DNA from: Nigrospora sphaerica
Lineage: Eukaryota > Ascomycota > Sordariomycetes > Amphisphaeriales > Apiosporaceae
Assembly: GCA_018287875.1 (NCBI GenBank)
Contig: JAGVVL010000013.1
Coordinates: 310,001-374,000 of the forward strand
Reading direction: 5' to 3'
DNA: 64,000 nt
Shown: positions 46,827-56,926 of the stretch, in pieces
Layout: every line of letters begins with the position of its first letter
How positions within the stretch are numbered: position 1 is the first letter of the stretch
The notes under the pieces: model-generated
Seen by the model: only the letters and a program-made list of their open reading frames with translations
Databases searched by the model: none
Told to the model about the DNA's origin: nothing
Made by a program: the position numbers and the translations under genes

Positions 46827-48124
46827 TATACCCTGGCTTATGCACACGGACCTCAGCTGATCCAGGCTCCTTGCCTCGCCCTTAGACGAGTTTACTATTC
46901 GCAGGTTTCCCTCACTCATGCACGTCCAATATGCCCGATGAACGGTCCGAGAGTAACGTTGTATCCGTGTTAGGCCGCCTTAGCCTCTAATTGCGGACAT
47001 GCCCAACTGATGGAGATCCTATCAGTATCTTTTAACTGCGTCCGGCAGATGCGAATAACCACTCCGGGGTCTATCGAAAAGATCTTCCAGAGTTCAGATG
47101 ACCAGCGGATGGTGAAAGGCGCCCTTGCGTTCCTGTACTGCCTCGAGATTCGCCACTCCGTGTTCCGTGGTCTATCTCCGGTTCGTCGTCCCCCACCTCC
47201 CCCCTCCCTGACGGCTCCGGCTACATGTCATGTCTAACGCATCCGCCGCCGTCTCCCCTCCAGCTGCTTCAACACGAATACATCGATAGCATACACCTGG
47301 GGCCGGTCCACCAGGGCGCAGGCGACTCGCTGACCCACGGGATCACTGCAGCCACCTGGCTCGGAACCACCTTCACCCAGGTATACGGCCCGCAAGCCCG
47401 GCACAAGAAGGCTTCGGAGTGGGTCTCCGACATCCGGGCGCGCGAGGAGGCCCTCGACGCGTGGCGCGCTGGCCTGCCCGAGGATATGCAGAGGATGCTC
47501 GGCGGCCACCTGCCGCGGGGTAGTGGCGCCCCCATGCGCCTGCGCGACTTCTGCGGCTACCACGAGTGCGTCCTGCTGCTGTTCGGGCCTTGGATCAAGC
47601 CCGAAGTCCTGGCCGAGCTCCAGAAAGGCACGGTCGCGACGACCGAGTCCGGGCCCCGTTCTCCCATCCCGCAGTCTTTGGCCACCGGCTCGCAGGGACC
47701 CGAGCCCGCGCGCGGCAGCCGCGGCGGGCCAGCCAACTCAGAGCTCATGTACTCCTTGCACCGGTGTCTGGAGTCAGCTTACACCGTTGTCGACAGCGCC
47801 AACGAGATCCTCTCGATCGACCGAAATTTGGCCAGCAGGCTGTACGATTTGATGATGGTCTCGCTGTGCGTCATCATTTATGCTATTAAGTTCGGCCACT
47901 CATCGCAAAGGAAACAAGCCATGATCCACTTGGGAATCTGCTGTGGTGTCTTCTGCAGCCTACACAGGGTGGACAATGTTCTGCCGTTCGAGGACATCAT
48001 GCACATGATGAGGTTCATCCAACCGGGCAACCAACTATCCCCTCTACCCTTAAAGCCTACTTTAGATCAAGGGGGAGCATACCGAGTAGCATAAAACTGA
48101 ATGGAGGAGGACTGGAGAATGTTT

Positions 48125-48760
48125 GATTAAAGAGAGAAGCCAAGAACAAGAAGCAGTGGAGGGAGGAGTTTGCTTTTATATGCGCATGGCCAGTGGGCAG
48201 AGCAATCATCCGACACATATATTTAGGCCATAACAAACAAATAGCATCTTTGTCGTGCCATGAGGCCTTTTTCCACTTCAACACCTGTTGCTGCTGCTAA
48301 TTTGCTGGTGTTGAGCAGCTGTTGCAGCTGGGCAGGTTACGTGGAGAGCTCCACAGCCGTTCTGGCAATCTTACTATAGACTGCCATCTCTGGCACCATG
48401 CCCTTGATTTATTTCTTCTGAAGAATAATATTGATACTATCTAGCTTGCCAGAACTGCTGCATTGCGAGGGTTTAAAAGACTCACGTTCCTATTTTCAGA
48501 AGGTTCTAACATCTAGTCGCGTAAGGGTTCAGTGTGCGCGAGAGGTGACCCCGGCGAGGTGCGTAAGGCTGTTGACAAGGTCCGCAAAGGTATGCGAGAC
48601 AACGCGACGGGGTGTGCTCGAAATATTTTATTCTTTACTGCGGCTGACTAGAATGTTCCTTTTCATGCTGTCGAAAGTTCTCGATCTCCCCACTGGTCAT
48701 GCGCATATATAAAAGGGTTCTCCTCCAGCCTCTCGTATTTGTTCTTGTCTCCTCTCAATC
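48125..48760. repeat. Divergent inverted repeat, two core-promoter-like arms
   Basis: The left arm (48125-48203) and the reverse complement of the right arm (48681-48760) align over about 78 bp at roughly 80% identity, sharing CAAGAACAA, GGAGGAG, TTTTATA and TGCGCATGRCCAGTGGG. The spacer of about 480 bp is unrelated. Each arm, read outward, has the order CCACTGG, ATGCGCATATA(TA)AAAG and a pyrimidine-rich leader. It could be a divergent promoter pair, a palindromic duplication or a MITE; no target duplication was found beside it. Confidence 0.65.
48704..48715 (+). promoter_or_regulatory. TATA box-like element in the right arm
   Basis: CATATATAAAAG is followed by a CT-rich leader of about 60 bp. 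No annotated gene starts on this strand within 3 kb to the right; the LINE-E fragment lies inside the leader. It may be the surviving promoter of a lost gene or drive an antisense RNA across the aldolase gene. Confidence 0.5.
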
Positions 48761-48774
48761 AATCCATCCACATC

Positions 48775-48829
48775 TGGTCCTCATGGCCTAAATAGGTCGC
48801 TAGGTGTAAGAATAATAAATAAATAATAA
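48775..48829 (+). mobile_element. LINE-E: 55-bp severely 5'-truncated LINE insertion
   Basis: This is the last ~35 bases of the LINE 3' UTR (GGTCCTCATGGCCTAAATAGG, cut here after 20 bases, then TCGCTAGGTGTAAG) plus an (AATAA)n-like tail, on the plus strand. It is flanked by a 13-bp target duplication, ATCCATCCACATC, at 48762-48774 and 48830-48842. The diagnostic bases match LINE-B, not LINE-C. It shows that LINE machinery of this family has acted in the cluster region. Confidence 0.9.
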
Positions 48830-48903
48830 ATCCATCCACATCAATCCACCTCCGTTCCACACATGCATTTCGTGGGTATAGAGGCTCCCTATTCTTTCAA
48901 ACT

Positions 48904-49965
48904 TTACACATGTGTGCTTCCCCAAGTTTCCGACTTCTTGGAGGCTATCAGGTTGTCACGCGCCCCCGTGAGCACCGCTCGCTGACTTAATAGCGCGATA
49001 AAATCGCCCGTCACAATGGTCATCGTCTTATTTGCCCCGCGTTCCCAATTTCCGTCGAAGCAGGGACCGGCATTAGGCTTGTTATGCTTGTGCAGCGTTT
49101 CTTCATAGACGCGGACGACAGCCAAAAACTCAGGCTCGCTTCCCCAGATGTCGTCCAAGCCCATGCTGATGCGCAAGTCGAGGACGCCGAGGAAGACGGC
49201 GTCGATGTCTTTGCCCACGGCGCTAAGAATAGCATCGAGGTTCCGGACACCTAGCTCCGACTCTGTCTGGATGATAACCGCGGCCTGGTCGTTGAGGTTC
49301 TTCCAGAGGGTGCGCGATGAGTCCGCCGGCATGTCGGCGTTGCTACCGGGCAGCCAACGGCAAGGAGGCGCCGAGCGCGTTCCTCGGTGAGCAACGCCGA
49401 ACTTGGTAGCGGAGACGATGTGCTGAGCCTGCTCTACCGTGTCGACCTGCGGCACGATGATAGATGCCCCAGCATCCAACGCGAAGGCGATGTTTCCGTG
49501 GTCATGATTAGGAATTCTGCCATTCCCTTCTGTTAGCCAGCGGCTGCGGATATCCGGCACTTTGGAGGACATACCGAACGAAAGGAATGGTCCTTCCTTC
49601 GCTCACATACTGGATGGCATGGACGACCTGTCGTGATTCTAAGGGTCAGCAGTTGCCGCACTTTCGAGGAAACAGCACAAGGCACCCACCTCTGTAATGG
49701 TTTCTACGCCGCAGCAAGAGTGTTCCCAATCAATGAAGAGCCAGTCTGCATGGAGCTGGGCAATAACCCTTGCGGTCACGACAGTCGGAAAGGCGTAAAA
49801 GAACCCAATAAGAGGGGGGATTCTGCCCTCGTAAGCATCGCGAATGGCCTGGCGGGCCTTGTGGGGCTGAGATAGTGAAGGCGCTCGGTAAGCCGCCATT
49901 CCTTTTGTGGCGACCTGGAGGTGCTCGGTGCCCGTCTCGACAACGTCAGGTGAAGAAGAGGCCAT
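48904..49965 (-). CDS. HpcH/HpaI-type class II aldolase, 313 aa, 3 exons
   Basis: This is a metal-dependent 2-oxoacid aldolase that reversibly joins pyruvate-type enolates and aldehydes. Exons (minus strand) are 49690-49965, 49575-49627 and 48904-49516. The introns are 62 and 58 bp, and the coding total of 942 bases is in frame. Landmarks are LIGFFYAFPTVV, the metal-binding FIDWEHS, IPFVRIPNHDHGNIA (assembled by splicing), GASIIVPQVDTVEQAQ, HRGTRSAPP and QTESELGVRNLDAI. The C-terminal region is intact. The enzyme could belong to the isocyanide cluster to its right, acting on a 2-oxo acid shared with the aminotransferase, or could be an unrelated catabolic gene; orientation and distance (about 2.2 kb to the isocyanide synthase) leave both open. 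Confidence 0.88.
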
Positions 49966-50785
49966 GAGTTTTCTATGGTATCTAGGAGGTTATGATGACC
50001 GGAAAGGAAGGTGCTGAAATTGGGGACAAGGGACCAGGGAAGAAGAGGTAATCCACGGGGGCAACCCCAAAAGATACCCTGGGTAGCAGAAGCCTATAAA
50101 TAAAGCCTCAAAGATACCACAGCGACACGATCCACGGTCGATTCTGGGACCGGGTTAGAACGACCACGGAACGCAAGACCCCCGTCAAATATAGGCGTCA
50201 CAGCATAGCTGGTCCAAGCAGTTAGGTGTGCTCAGTAAAGAGAGCCCGTTGGAGAGGGCGAGGGGCAAGTCACTTGGGGACTAACTGAGAGCCCATTAGT
50301 CTAGCATTCCAAGGCCTCCGAATTCATGCTGAGGAGACTCCCAATGCATCTACTTCTGATTGAATCCTGCTATCTTCTGGGAACGAGAGAGTGCCTTCGC
50401 CCCACGCGCTGGGAACAAGCGCTCTCTAATCCGAGTTCCGCGGGTCCGTTCGCACCGAATTAAGGTTCCGATCCGCGGTCCTCTTTTCCGGTATTTCGAC
50501 CTAACCACAAACTGCTAATATAACCCCTGGCGGCTGAACCTTATTTACCGGGACGCTAAATACCCTCAACCCAGCATCCCTGTCACCGATACCGGCAAGC
50601 GCGCCCCTTTTCATGTCAGTGGGGCCAAGGCCGTATGGACAAATCGTTTCCCATTCCGCGACCGTAACCTCGCTGTTAGTTGTGCCTTGCAAGAAGACAG
50701 CAGGGGTTTCTTCGGCAATCGCTGGCATTCAGAGTTGTTAACTTGGGGTTAAGGCGGGTCCTGAGACCCAAGGCAGACTTCGGCG
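49966..50785. other. Gene-free region upstream of the aldolase
   Basis: This is the putative shared upstream region of the aldolase (-) and the broken Zn2Cys6 gene (+). A purine-rich tract occupies 49985-50060. The ORF at 50501-50728 (-) has no domain. No defined binding site is recognised. Confidence 0.4.
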
Positions 50786-51266
50786 GTGGACGAGCCACAG
50801 GCCCACGAGCAGCGAAGCGGTGGCCAGAACGTCAAGCCGGTGCGTAATACTTGCGATGCTTACCACATTTGCAAAATCCGCTGCATGACGCCCCCGGCGA
50901 GTGGGCCATGCCTGCACTGCCAATCCAAATGCCTGTCGTGTTACTTCCTGCCACGATACCAAAGCGGTCGACCTTGCGCGACCATCTCACTGGCCGAATG
51001 GGCCCGAGCTGCGGCTGATGACCGCAAAGGAATCATCGAGACGGCCACCGAGCCCAAGCGGTGACCGGGCGCGCCGGAGCTGCCCGTCTTCCGACTGCTT
51101 GGAACCAGCTTGGTTCAATAAGCGACACCGACGGAAGGAGCCGTCCCATCAACAGCACCCTCTCGGCGCCAATTTCGGTTACCATTTCTGGGAGACTTAC
51201 CAGTCCATCAGTCCCTCTACATTACCGCCTCTATTCTGCCAAGGCCTGCCATCCCTGTTCGCCTGT

Positions 51267-51338
51267 GGTTTCCTGGTCCCGGTCGCCGAAGGTTTCCTGG
51301 CCCCGTTCGCCGAAGGTTTCCTGGCCCTGTTCGTGGAG
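51267..51338 (+). repeat. Three 24-bp tandem repeats
   Basis: Units at 51267-51290, 51291-51314 and 51315-51338 all start GGTTTCCTGG. In the open frame they encode GFLVPVAE, GFLAPFAE and GFLALFVE. The in-frame length (24) and conserved Gly-Phe-Leu suggest a coding minisatellite. Confidence 0.85.
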
Positions 51339-51416
51339 GGTCTCTCTGAACCAGCCTCAAAGGCGCTCATGATCCCTCGCACGAGAACGGGCGTTCCCGA
51401 CGGGACTATGGACACC

Positions 51417-51452
51417 AGTCAGCAGTCAGCAGTCAGCAGTCAGCAGTCCAGC
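51417..51452 (+). repeat. Five 7-bp tandem repeats (AGCAGTC type)
   Basis: The CAGTCAG/AGCAGTC unit is repeated about five times, giving a Ser/Gln/Val-rich peptide in the open frame. The heptamer period is not a multiple of three, so copy-number change shifts the frame. Confidence 0.8.
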
Positions 51453-51482
51453 TTAGTCCCACCATACGAGGAAGGATACTAA

Positions 51483-52212
51483 GGCGACGCCTGCGAGACC
51501 CACTTCATCGCACTGTTGCATCACAGTTGGAAACTCCAGCGCCTCATACAAACCATGCCCCCGCACGATTTCCAACCCCTGATGGAGAATGTGGCTCCAG
51601 CACGCCCCAGGGGGAATGCCATACGTCAGCTCAACTGGGCGAAGTACTAAGAAATGCACAAATGCGCCGACTGTGGGGCATGGATCCGGGGCTGCTCGGG
51701 ATTAGTATTGGATGTCGATACGAACATCGGTATTTTAATTGAATTCAGTTTCACGATTCAGTCTTCCGTCGGCATTTATGCCACCAACGGAAGTCAAATG
51801 CGGCCACTACAGAGGCAAAATATCCCGAACGCCGGAGTGGGTCTAGAAATAATACACGAAAGTTGGTTCCGCCGTCAGACCGGCACGGATCGCCAGGGGT
51901 CGGTACTTGCCGCTTAGCACCCTTACGGAATATAGCCACGCGTATACAACCCAGAAACGAACCCTGGCTATTCTTCTGTCCGCGGGTTGGCGCATGACAC
52001 TTACACGCTCACCAGTATTTCCGGCTGAGAGATATGTCTTTAGAATGCTAATTTTTATGCTATGGCTGAATGGGCTTTGTACAAGTGATATGACCAGGAC
52101 ATGTCCCAAGCTAATAGATTGCATACCCTCTAAAATCTAATTTCCAGCCAGACTTTGATGCCGTCCTGAGCAACCAAATTCGTCACCGGAACTTCAACAA
52201 AATATCTGCAAA
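51483..52212. other. Upstream region of the isocyanide synthase gene
   Basis: No gene is supported; short ORFs overlap on both strands. The AT content rises from about 51700. No clear TATA box is found within 150 bp of the start codon. An A-rich stretch (CAACAAAATATCTGCAAA) lies just before the start codon at 52213, which is usual for fungal start contexts. Confidence 0.4.
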
Positions 52213-53601
52213 ATGGCACCCTCTCTGATCGAAGAAGAGTCGCTTCCGGCGTCGCTTACGACAGTCAAGGCACTGTTTCCTGGCCAGCCTCGGCCTCTAT
52301 CGCCCGACGAGGAAGAGTCTGTTTTGAGTCAAGAGAGTCATAAGGTGGGCTCCGAAAGCCTCTGCCCATACGATGATGCCCAGTCCGAGGCAATATCCGA
52401 CATGATTCTGGCCATCTTCAAGGGTATTCTCCTCACCAAGGTCCCGCTCGCACACGACAGGTGGGCGCTCGGCCGCCTGGACTTTTTGGCCACCATTGGG
52501 CGCTTCGTTCGACAGGGAAAGACAGTGCAAATGTGTCTCCCGGCGTTCCCTTTCAAGTCTGTGAATAAGGTTGAAAAAGTCCTCGGCGCGTTACCTGACA
52601 AGGCGGAAGAGCTTTCGCTTCGTCTTCTGAATGATATTTGCAAAAGTATCGGGAAGATTTACCCGCCCGGCGCCGAGATACTCATTATTTCGGATGGACT
52701 GGTCTACAGCGGTAGGATTACCGCCCTCAAAGGTGATATTGGCCAAAAAGGATGTGCTGGTGCACTGACATCACGCTCTCCTGTGCGCAGATCTCTTCAC
52801 CGTTCCTGACCGCGAAGTTTGGGCGTATGGCGAGGCGCTGCGGGCTCTTGCGCGAGCAAGAAGCTTCGACTGCATCCGCTTCAGCCGGCTCAGGGATCTG
52901 GTGGTCGTCCCAAACCTGCCGGAGCACCTCGACGAGGTTAGATACGTGGCAAATGCCTTCAACTTTCGTCGGGAGTTGATGAACCTGTACGGTGACCCGA
53001 CATTTGACGTTGAAAAGGCTATCGAAGAGAACGAGGACGTGCTCCTAACCTATCTGGGCTACACACGGTTCTTGAAAAACGATCTCCGTCACATCTTTCC
53101 CAGCGGCCCCGAGAAGACTACCAGACAGTACAAACGTGATATCAAGTACATTGCAAAGCAAATGATCATTCGTGGTAACGTACGTAACTTTTTTCAAGTC
53201 ACCGCCCCCGTTTCTCGCTACACTGCTCTCCATCTACGTGTCGGGATAGCTGGAGTTCAAATCGTTGTAAGCTACTCGCAACTAGACTGACCCTTATTCG
53301 ATAGGCATTTGCTGTTGCTGTCAAGGTCGCTTTCCCCCATCACCTCCGCCTCAGCATCCACCAGTCGGTGGGGGAACACAAGATCTCTGTGACCCTGCTA
53401 CAGACAGAAACATCATATACTACACCGTGGCACTGCTCTGTCGGGTTCCGATCCAATGGAACTATCGTCAGCGCACCGAAGATTGACTTCGAAAATGACC
53501 CCAATTTTGAGCTGGTATACGAGGACGGCCGACCCAGTTATTTTCGCGAGGTAGCTGGGGTACAAAATACCGCCGCCGGTGGCGGGAAGGTGACGGTATG
53601 A
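52213..53601 (+). CDS. Isocyanide synthase, DIT1/PvcA family, 394 aa, 3 exons
   Basis: This family (Pfam DIT1_PvcA) includes enzymes that convert the amino group of amino acids to an isocyanide using ribulose-5-phosphate, and yeast Dit1, which acts on tyrosine. Exons are 52213-52711, 52791-53179 and 53305-53601. The introns are 79 and 125 bp, and the total of 1185 bases is in frame. Landmarks are CLPAFPFKSVNK near residue 115, a VLGALPD block, IYPPGAEILIISDG, the spliced LVYSDLFTVPDREVWAYGEAL, LRLSIHQSVGEHKIS and TTPWHCSV. It is a stand-alone domain, without the dioxygenase or NRPS fusion seen in some fungal homologues. There are no nonsense changes. Neighbours (exporter, aminotransferase, A-T-R enzyme) fit a small metabolite cluster. 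The substrate amino acid cannot be told from sequence; a Dit1-like N-formyl product is the main alternative. Confidence 0.88.
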
Positions 53602-54178
53602 AAAGAAGTTGAATGTAATTGCCTGTATAACTGTGTGTCATGCGATTATGGCGGAGGGGATTTGAAGTCATGGGGGCGTTGCTATTGTCCAGTCTTTCTA
53701 CAACATGCCTTTCGAGCTTGTGTACCACTTTACCTGTTTTTTAATCTTTTCTCATGGATGCAAAATTTTCACATTTTCCTCTGCACGGATAACTTGCACA
53801 TCACATGCTGTGGTGAAAGAAATTAATACATATTTCGAAGGTACAAAGGGAATTCCCCCTAAAGGGAGCAGTAAGTAAGCTTATCTTCGATGACATCTAT
53901 TGGATGCCAAAATAACTTAAAAAGCTATCAACCTTAGGAAATTTCTGTCTGTTGTGCAAAGAGTCTGGTTTAGGCCTCAGGTGAGAAGGTAGATTAATTT
54001 CAAGGATTGTTGGTGAGAAGTCTGCGCTCCCACCCTGCAATCGTGTGCAAATGAGAAGGGAGAACAGTAACAGATGGCTTTAGATGAAATTCGTCCTTGT
54101 CCTTAGTACCAGTAACGGACACATTTCTGCAAGCGAGCCAGACGCCACTGGAAACATCAATATGAAGCTTGAGGTTAC
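53602..54178. other. Tail-to-tail intergenic region
   Basis: This lies between the convergent isocyanide synthase (+) and exporter (-). It is AT-rich and presumably holds the two 3' UTRs. No gene is seen. Confidence 0.5.
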
Positions 54179-56251
54179 TTAGTTTCCCTTTGAATTCAAG
54201 TCCAGTCGCTGCCAGTTGTTTCCGGCAGCAAACACCATTGCCGTGCCGGCATAAGCCGTTGCTATAGCGAAAACGGCACGGATAGCATCTCTGTATGCAA
54301 CCACAACACCATCGACAGCGTCAGAAGGATACCCGCCTCGAATGTTGGCGATTCCCATCTCAATTATGTTGCTTGAGTGAAGGTTGGAGGCCGACAATGG
54401 AAGCCTCTGCAACACGATGTTTGTGAAAGCAGACTGTGCGGATCCCAATGAGGTTGCGCTTCCAATACAAAAGGCAACTTGCCGACAGCGACCCCAGCGC
54501 TCAGTCAGTAAACGCATTATATAAGATAGGGTGATACTAGGTTGAGAAGGGAGGAAGATTTGAAACAGTCATTGAAAGAACTCACACAATAGCATAGCCG
54601 TTGTCGAGGGCAAGTCTTCGGCTGCTGCCTTTGCTTGGCCGGCGATTGTGCTCAGTGGCAGTCCAGCACCCAGAGAAAACCCGGCCAGCACCTGAAAACC
54701 AACCCACTGCGCCTCGCCTGAGACCTGAGTCAAGGTAGAGAGCAGGCCGGCTCCCACGCACCCACCAGCACTGGCCAGTACCATGAGAGGTGTATAGTAA
54801 CCGAATCGGGACACTAGAAAGCCCGAGAAAGCCGAAGCCACCCCACAGCTTATGAGAAGTGGGAGGTTACGGATACCAGCCACAGCAGGCGAGGCGCCTG
54901 TAACGACCTGGAAGTATATGGGGACGTAGTAAATGAGGAGGTAAAAGGCGCCCTCGTGGAAGAATCCATACAACATGCCCATGTGGACAACACGCTGTTT
55001 TAAAAGACGCGGCACCAAGATGGCCTTCTCGCCCTTGGCGAACTGTAAAACGGAAAATGCGGCGGCGATTAGGCCAGACCCGACGAAAAGCCCAATAACT
55101 TCGGACGACCCCCACGGCTTACGGACTCCAGCAAGCTCGACGGCGCGGGTGAAACAAAATAAAGACGAAAACGCGAGAATGATGCTGTAGGGCTCCGTTT
55201 GCGACAGTTTCTGCCGGAAACCTAACTTGGTCTCTGACACACAAACCGCTGGGTGGAATCCTAGCAGGATCACCAAGGCAGCGAAGCCACAGATTGGGAG
55301 GTTCACGTAGAAACACCACCGCCACGTCGCATTCTGGCTGAAGTAGCCACCGATGATGGGGCCTAGCACTTTTGCGATGCTGTAGACAGTGGTGACGAAA
55401 CCGGTAAAGATTGGGCGCATGCGTGGACGCACCGTAACGCCCAAGATCGCGTACCCCCCAGATGCAAGCCCCGCTGCACTCGCACCCATAACGGCTCGCC
55501 CTAGAATAAGCACGCTGCTGTTTGGTGCGAGGCCTTATGTATGCAATAACATGCTATTAGTGGGGCGGGACTTGAAGAGAGGGGTTGGGGGGAATGGGTG
55601 GGGTGCATACCACCAATTAGAGAACCCACGCCGAAGGTAGAGATGACGAGAAGAAAGGTGGCCTTGATAGAAAACAAGGAGTATATCTTGCCCCTAAGAT
55701 ATCACCATGGTTAATCGCAAAGTACGGAAGATACAGAAAAGAATAGATGGAATAATGTACCAAAAGGGTTGAAAACAAGCCAGCGAGATGAAAAAGGCTG
55801 ACGAATACCAGCCGATGAGGTCTATCCCGTGAAGTTCAGCTGTAATTTGGGGTATAGCGGATGCGACAATGGTCTGATGGCTTTGTCAGTCGACATACAA
55901 GGGCGTGCGGCGGAGATCTATGTCGATTGGTGCCTTTTAGGAAGGATCACGATGATGACAGGCAAGACAGACCGTGTCTAAGCCAACCTGCGGTACTCAT
56001 AGCGATCAGCTCGGTTTGCAACAGCGTGCAGATATGCGAGGTGTCAGACATACTAACGAAAGCCCAAGCGCGACCCCTAAGGACACAAACGCCGTGCGCC
56101 AGGCTTTGGGGTAGGCAATGTCGCCGTCACCATTTGGCGGTCCAGTTACCGCCGAATCGGCCACAGAAAGGGCCTCCGCCGGTGCTTTCTCTATTTTGTT
56201 CTCGGCGAGCTCCATGTCACCCGACATAACGGCAAACGATGAAGGGGACAA
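54179..56251 (-). CDS. MFS drug:H+ antiporter (DHA2, 14-TM type), 551 aa, 6 exons
   Basis: This is a proton-coupled exporter in the plasma membrane, typical of metabolite clusters and probably for product efflux or self-protection. Predicted exons (minus strand) are 56054-56251, 55973-55987 (a 15-base micro-exon), 55761-55873, 55611-55693, 54586-55533 and 54179-54477; the sum of 1656 bases is in frame. Landmarks are [14 protein letters not shown] (by splicing) in TM1, [66 protein letters not shown] (motif C region, 20-residue core) and a long DHA2-type second half. The micro-exon and its GTCTGT donor are the weak point; the other junctions are canonical. The 5' end is divergent from the aminotransferase gene, suggesting shared control. 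Confidence 0.85.
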
Positions 56252-56926
56252 GATAGCCTATGACAAATTGTACGTAGCGATTGGAAGATGCAGCAAAGAT
56301 TACGGACGGGTAGGTGAGCAGGATATAGACAGGTCCGGAAGCGGCGCCGCAAAAAGTGAAGGTGAGTGCCAGCACCCCCTACCTCAAAAAGTCGGAAATA
56401 GACCGTCCCGGAGCAATTGCATACCGCCTTCGGGAGCATGTCGAAGTGAACTCTGCGATTTGACGATCTTTACCGTGTTCTAACGAAGTAAGTTTAGTAA
56501 GGTATTTCTAGGCCCCACTCATTTACACTTAGGCACACCCCTTATTCCCCACCTTCATGCTAGGTTATTCCCCCCTTATCCTTTAAAGTAATTAGCCGAT
56601 AGTAACAGGGAATAGGACCGGATAAGCCCGGTCAACACCCACGAGTGGTTACCGTGCGGGGGTTCAATACTTTTGTGGATGAACCGTCCCGCTGAGCCAA
56701 TATGACAGAGCAAGTCACGGTACCGCTGATCCTACGCCGACGTTAAACAATAACACACACACACACACACGACAGAGGAAGTTCATGTAGCCTTGGGCGA
56801 TTCAGATCGTACACTTTTTGAAATACAGACCGTACCCTCCCTGTGTGTTTTACACCACCGCTTCTCTACATCTACAAGTCTGCCCACATTGTATTTTAGG
56901 CTCCCGAGTCTCTTTCCAAAGTCCTC
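56252..56926. promoter_or_regulatory. Divergent promoter region, exporter and aminotransferase
   Basis: A 675-bp interval lies between two genes read outward, the usual layout for co-regulated cluster genes. It contains an (AC)9 tract at 56753-56770 and a purine-rich patch near 56340. No known binding site is asserted. Confidence 0.5.

Larger units (their letters stand above)
43415..48094 (+). pseudogene. Zn2Cys6 transcription factor with Fungal_trans region, split by a pogo-like transposon
   Basis: This is a putative pathway regulator. Splicing 43539-43604 (branch ACTAACTGC) and 43637-43730 (branch GGCTAAC) assembles a perfect zinc cluster, CX2CX6CX5CX2CX6C. A Ser/Asp-rich linker follows to about 44400. 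The frame must change between 44400 and 44640, by an unplaced intron or a lesion. The next exon (to 44867) ends at CAG before GTAAGC, and the transposon lies 21 bp inside that intron. After it, exon sequence from about 46855 carries one in-frame TAG at 46971-46973 (Gln to stop), then FLYCLEIRHSVFRGLSP, intron 47181-47263 and LLQHEYIDSIHLG. The rest is typical Fungal_trans sequence to TAA at 48092. An upstream ATG at 43415 and one at 43439 are equally possible starts. The regulatory target is unknown; NRPS proximity suggests that cluster. Confidence 0.75.
50786..51480 (+). pseudogene. Zn2Cys6 regulator relic with a mutated zinc cluster
   Basis: The first frame (50786-51064) contains a zinc-cluster pattern CDAYHICKIRC, then eight residues, CLHC, six residues and C. 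Every spacing fits Zn2Cys6 except that the second Cys is Tyr (TAC at 50860-50862, expected TGC). That change is CpA to TpA on the other strand, a RIP signature. The frame stops at 51062. A second frame (50901-51482) stays open and includes a basic FNKRHRRK stretch, three 8-residue repeats and a Ser/Gln tail. Frame switching suggests lost introns or frameshifts. It is the only regulator-like gene inside the isocyanide cluster and is probably non-functional as a DNA-binding protein. Confidence 0.6.

Noticed and set aside
51267..51452. CRISPR-like array from the 24-bp and 7-bp repeats
   Set aside because: Direct tandem repeats without spacers, in a eukaryotic genome; they are coding minisatellites at most.
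56753..56770. (AC)9 tract as an origin or recombination site
   Set aside because: Ordinary microsatellite; nothing else supports a special function.
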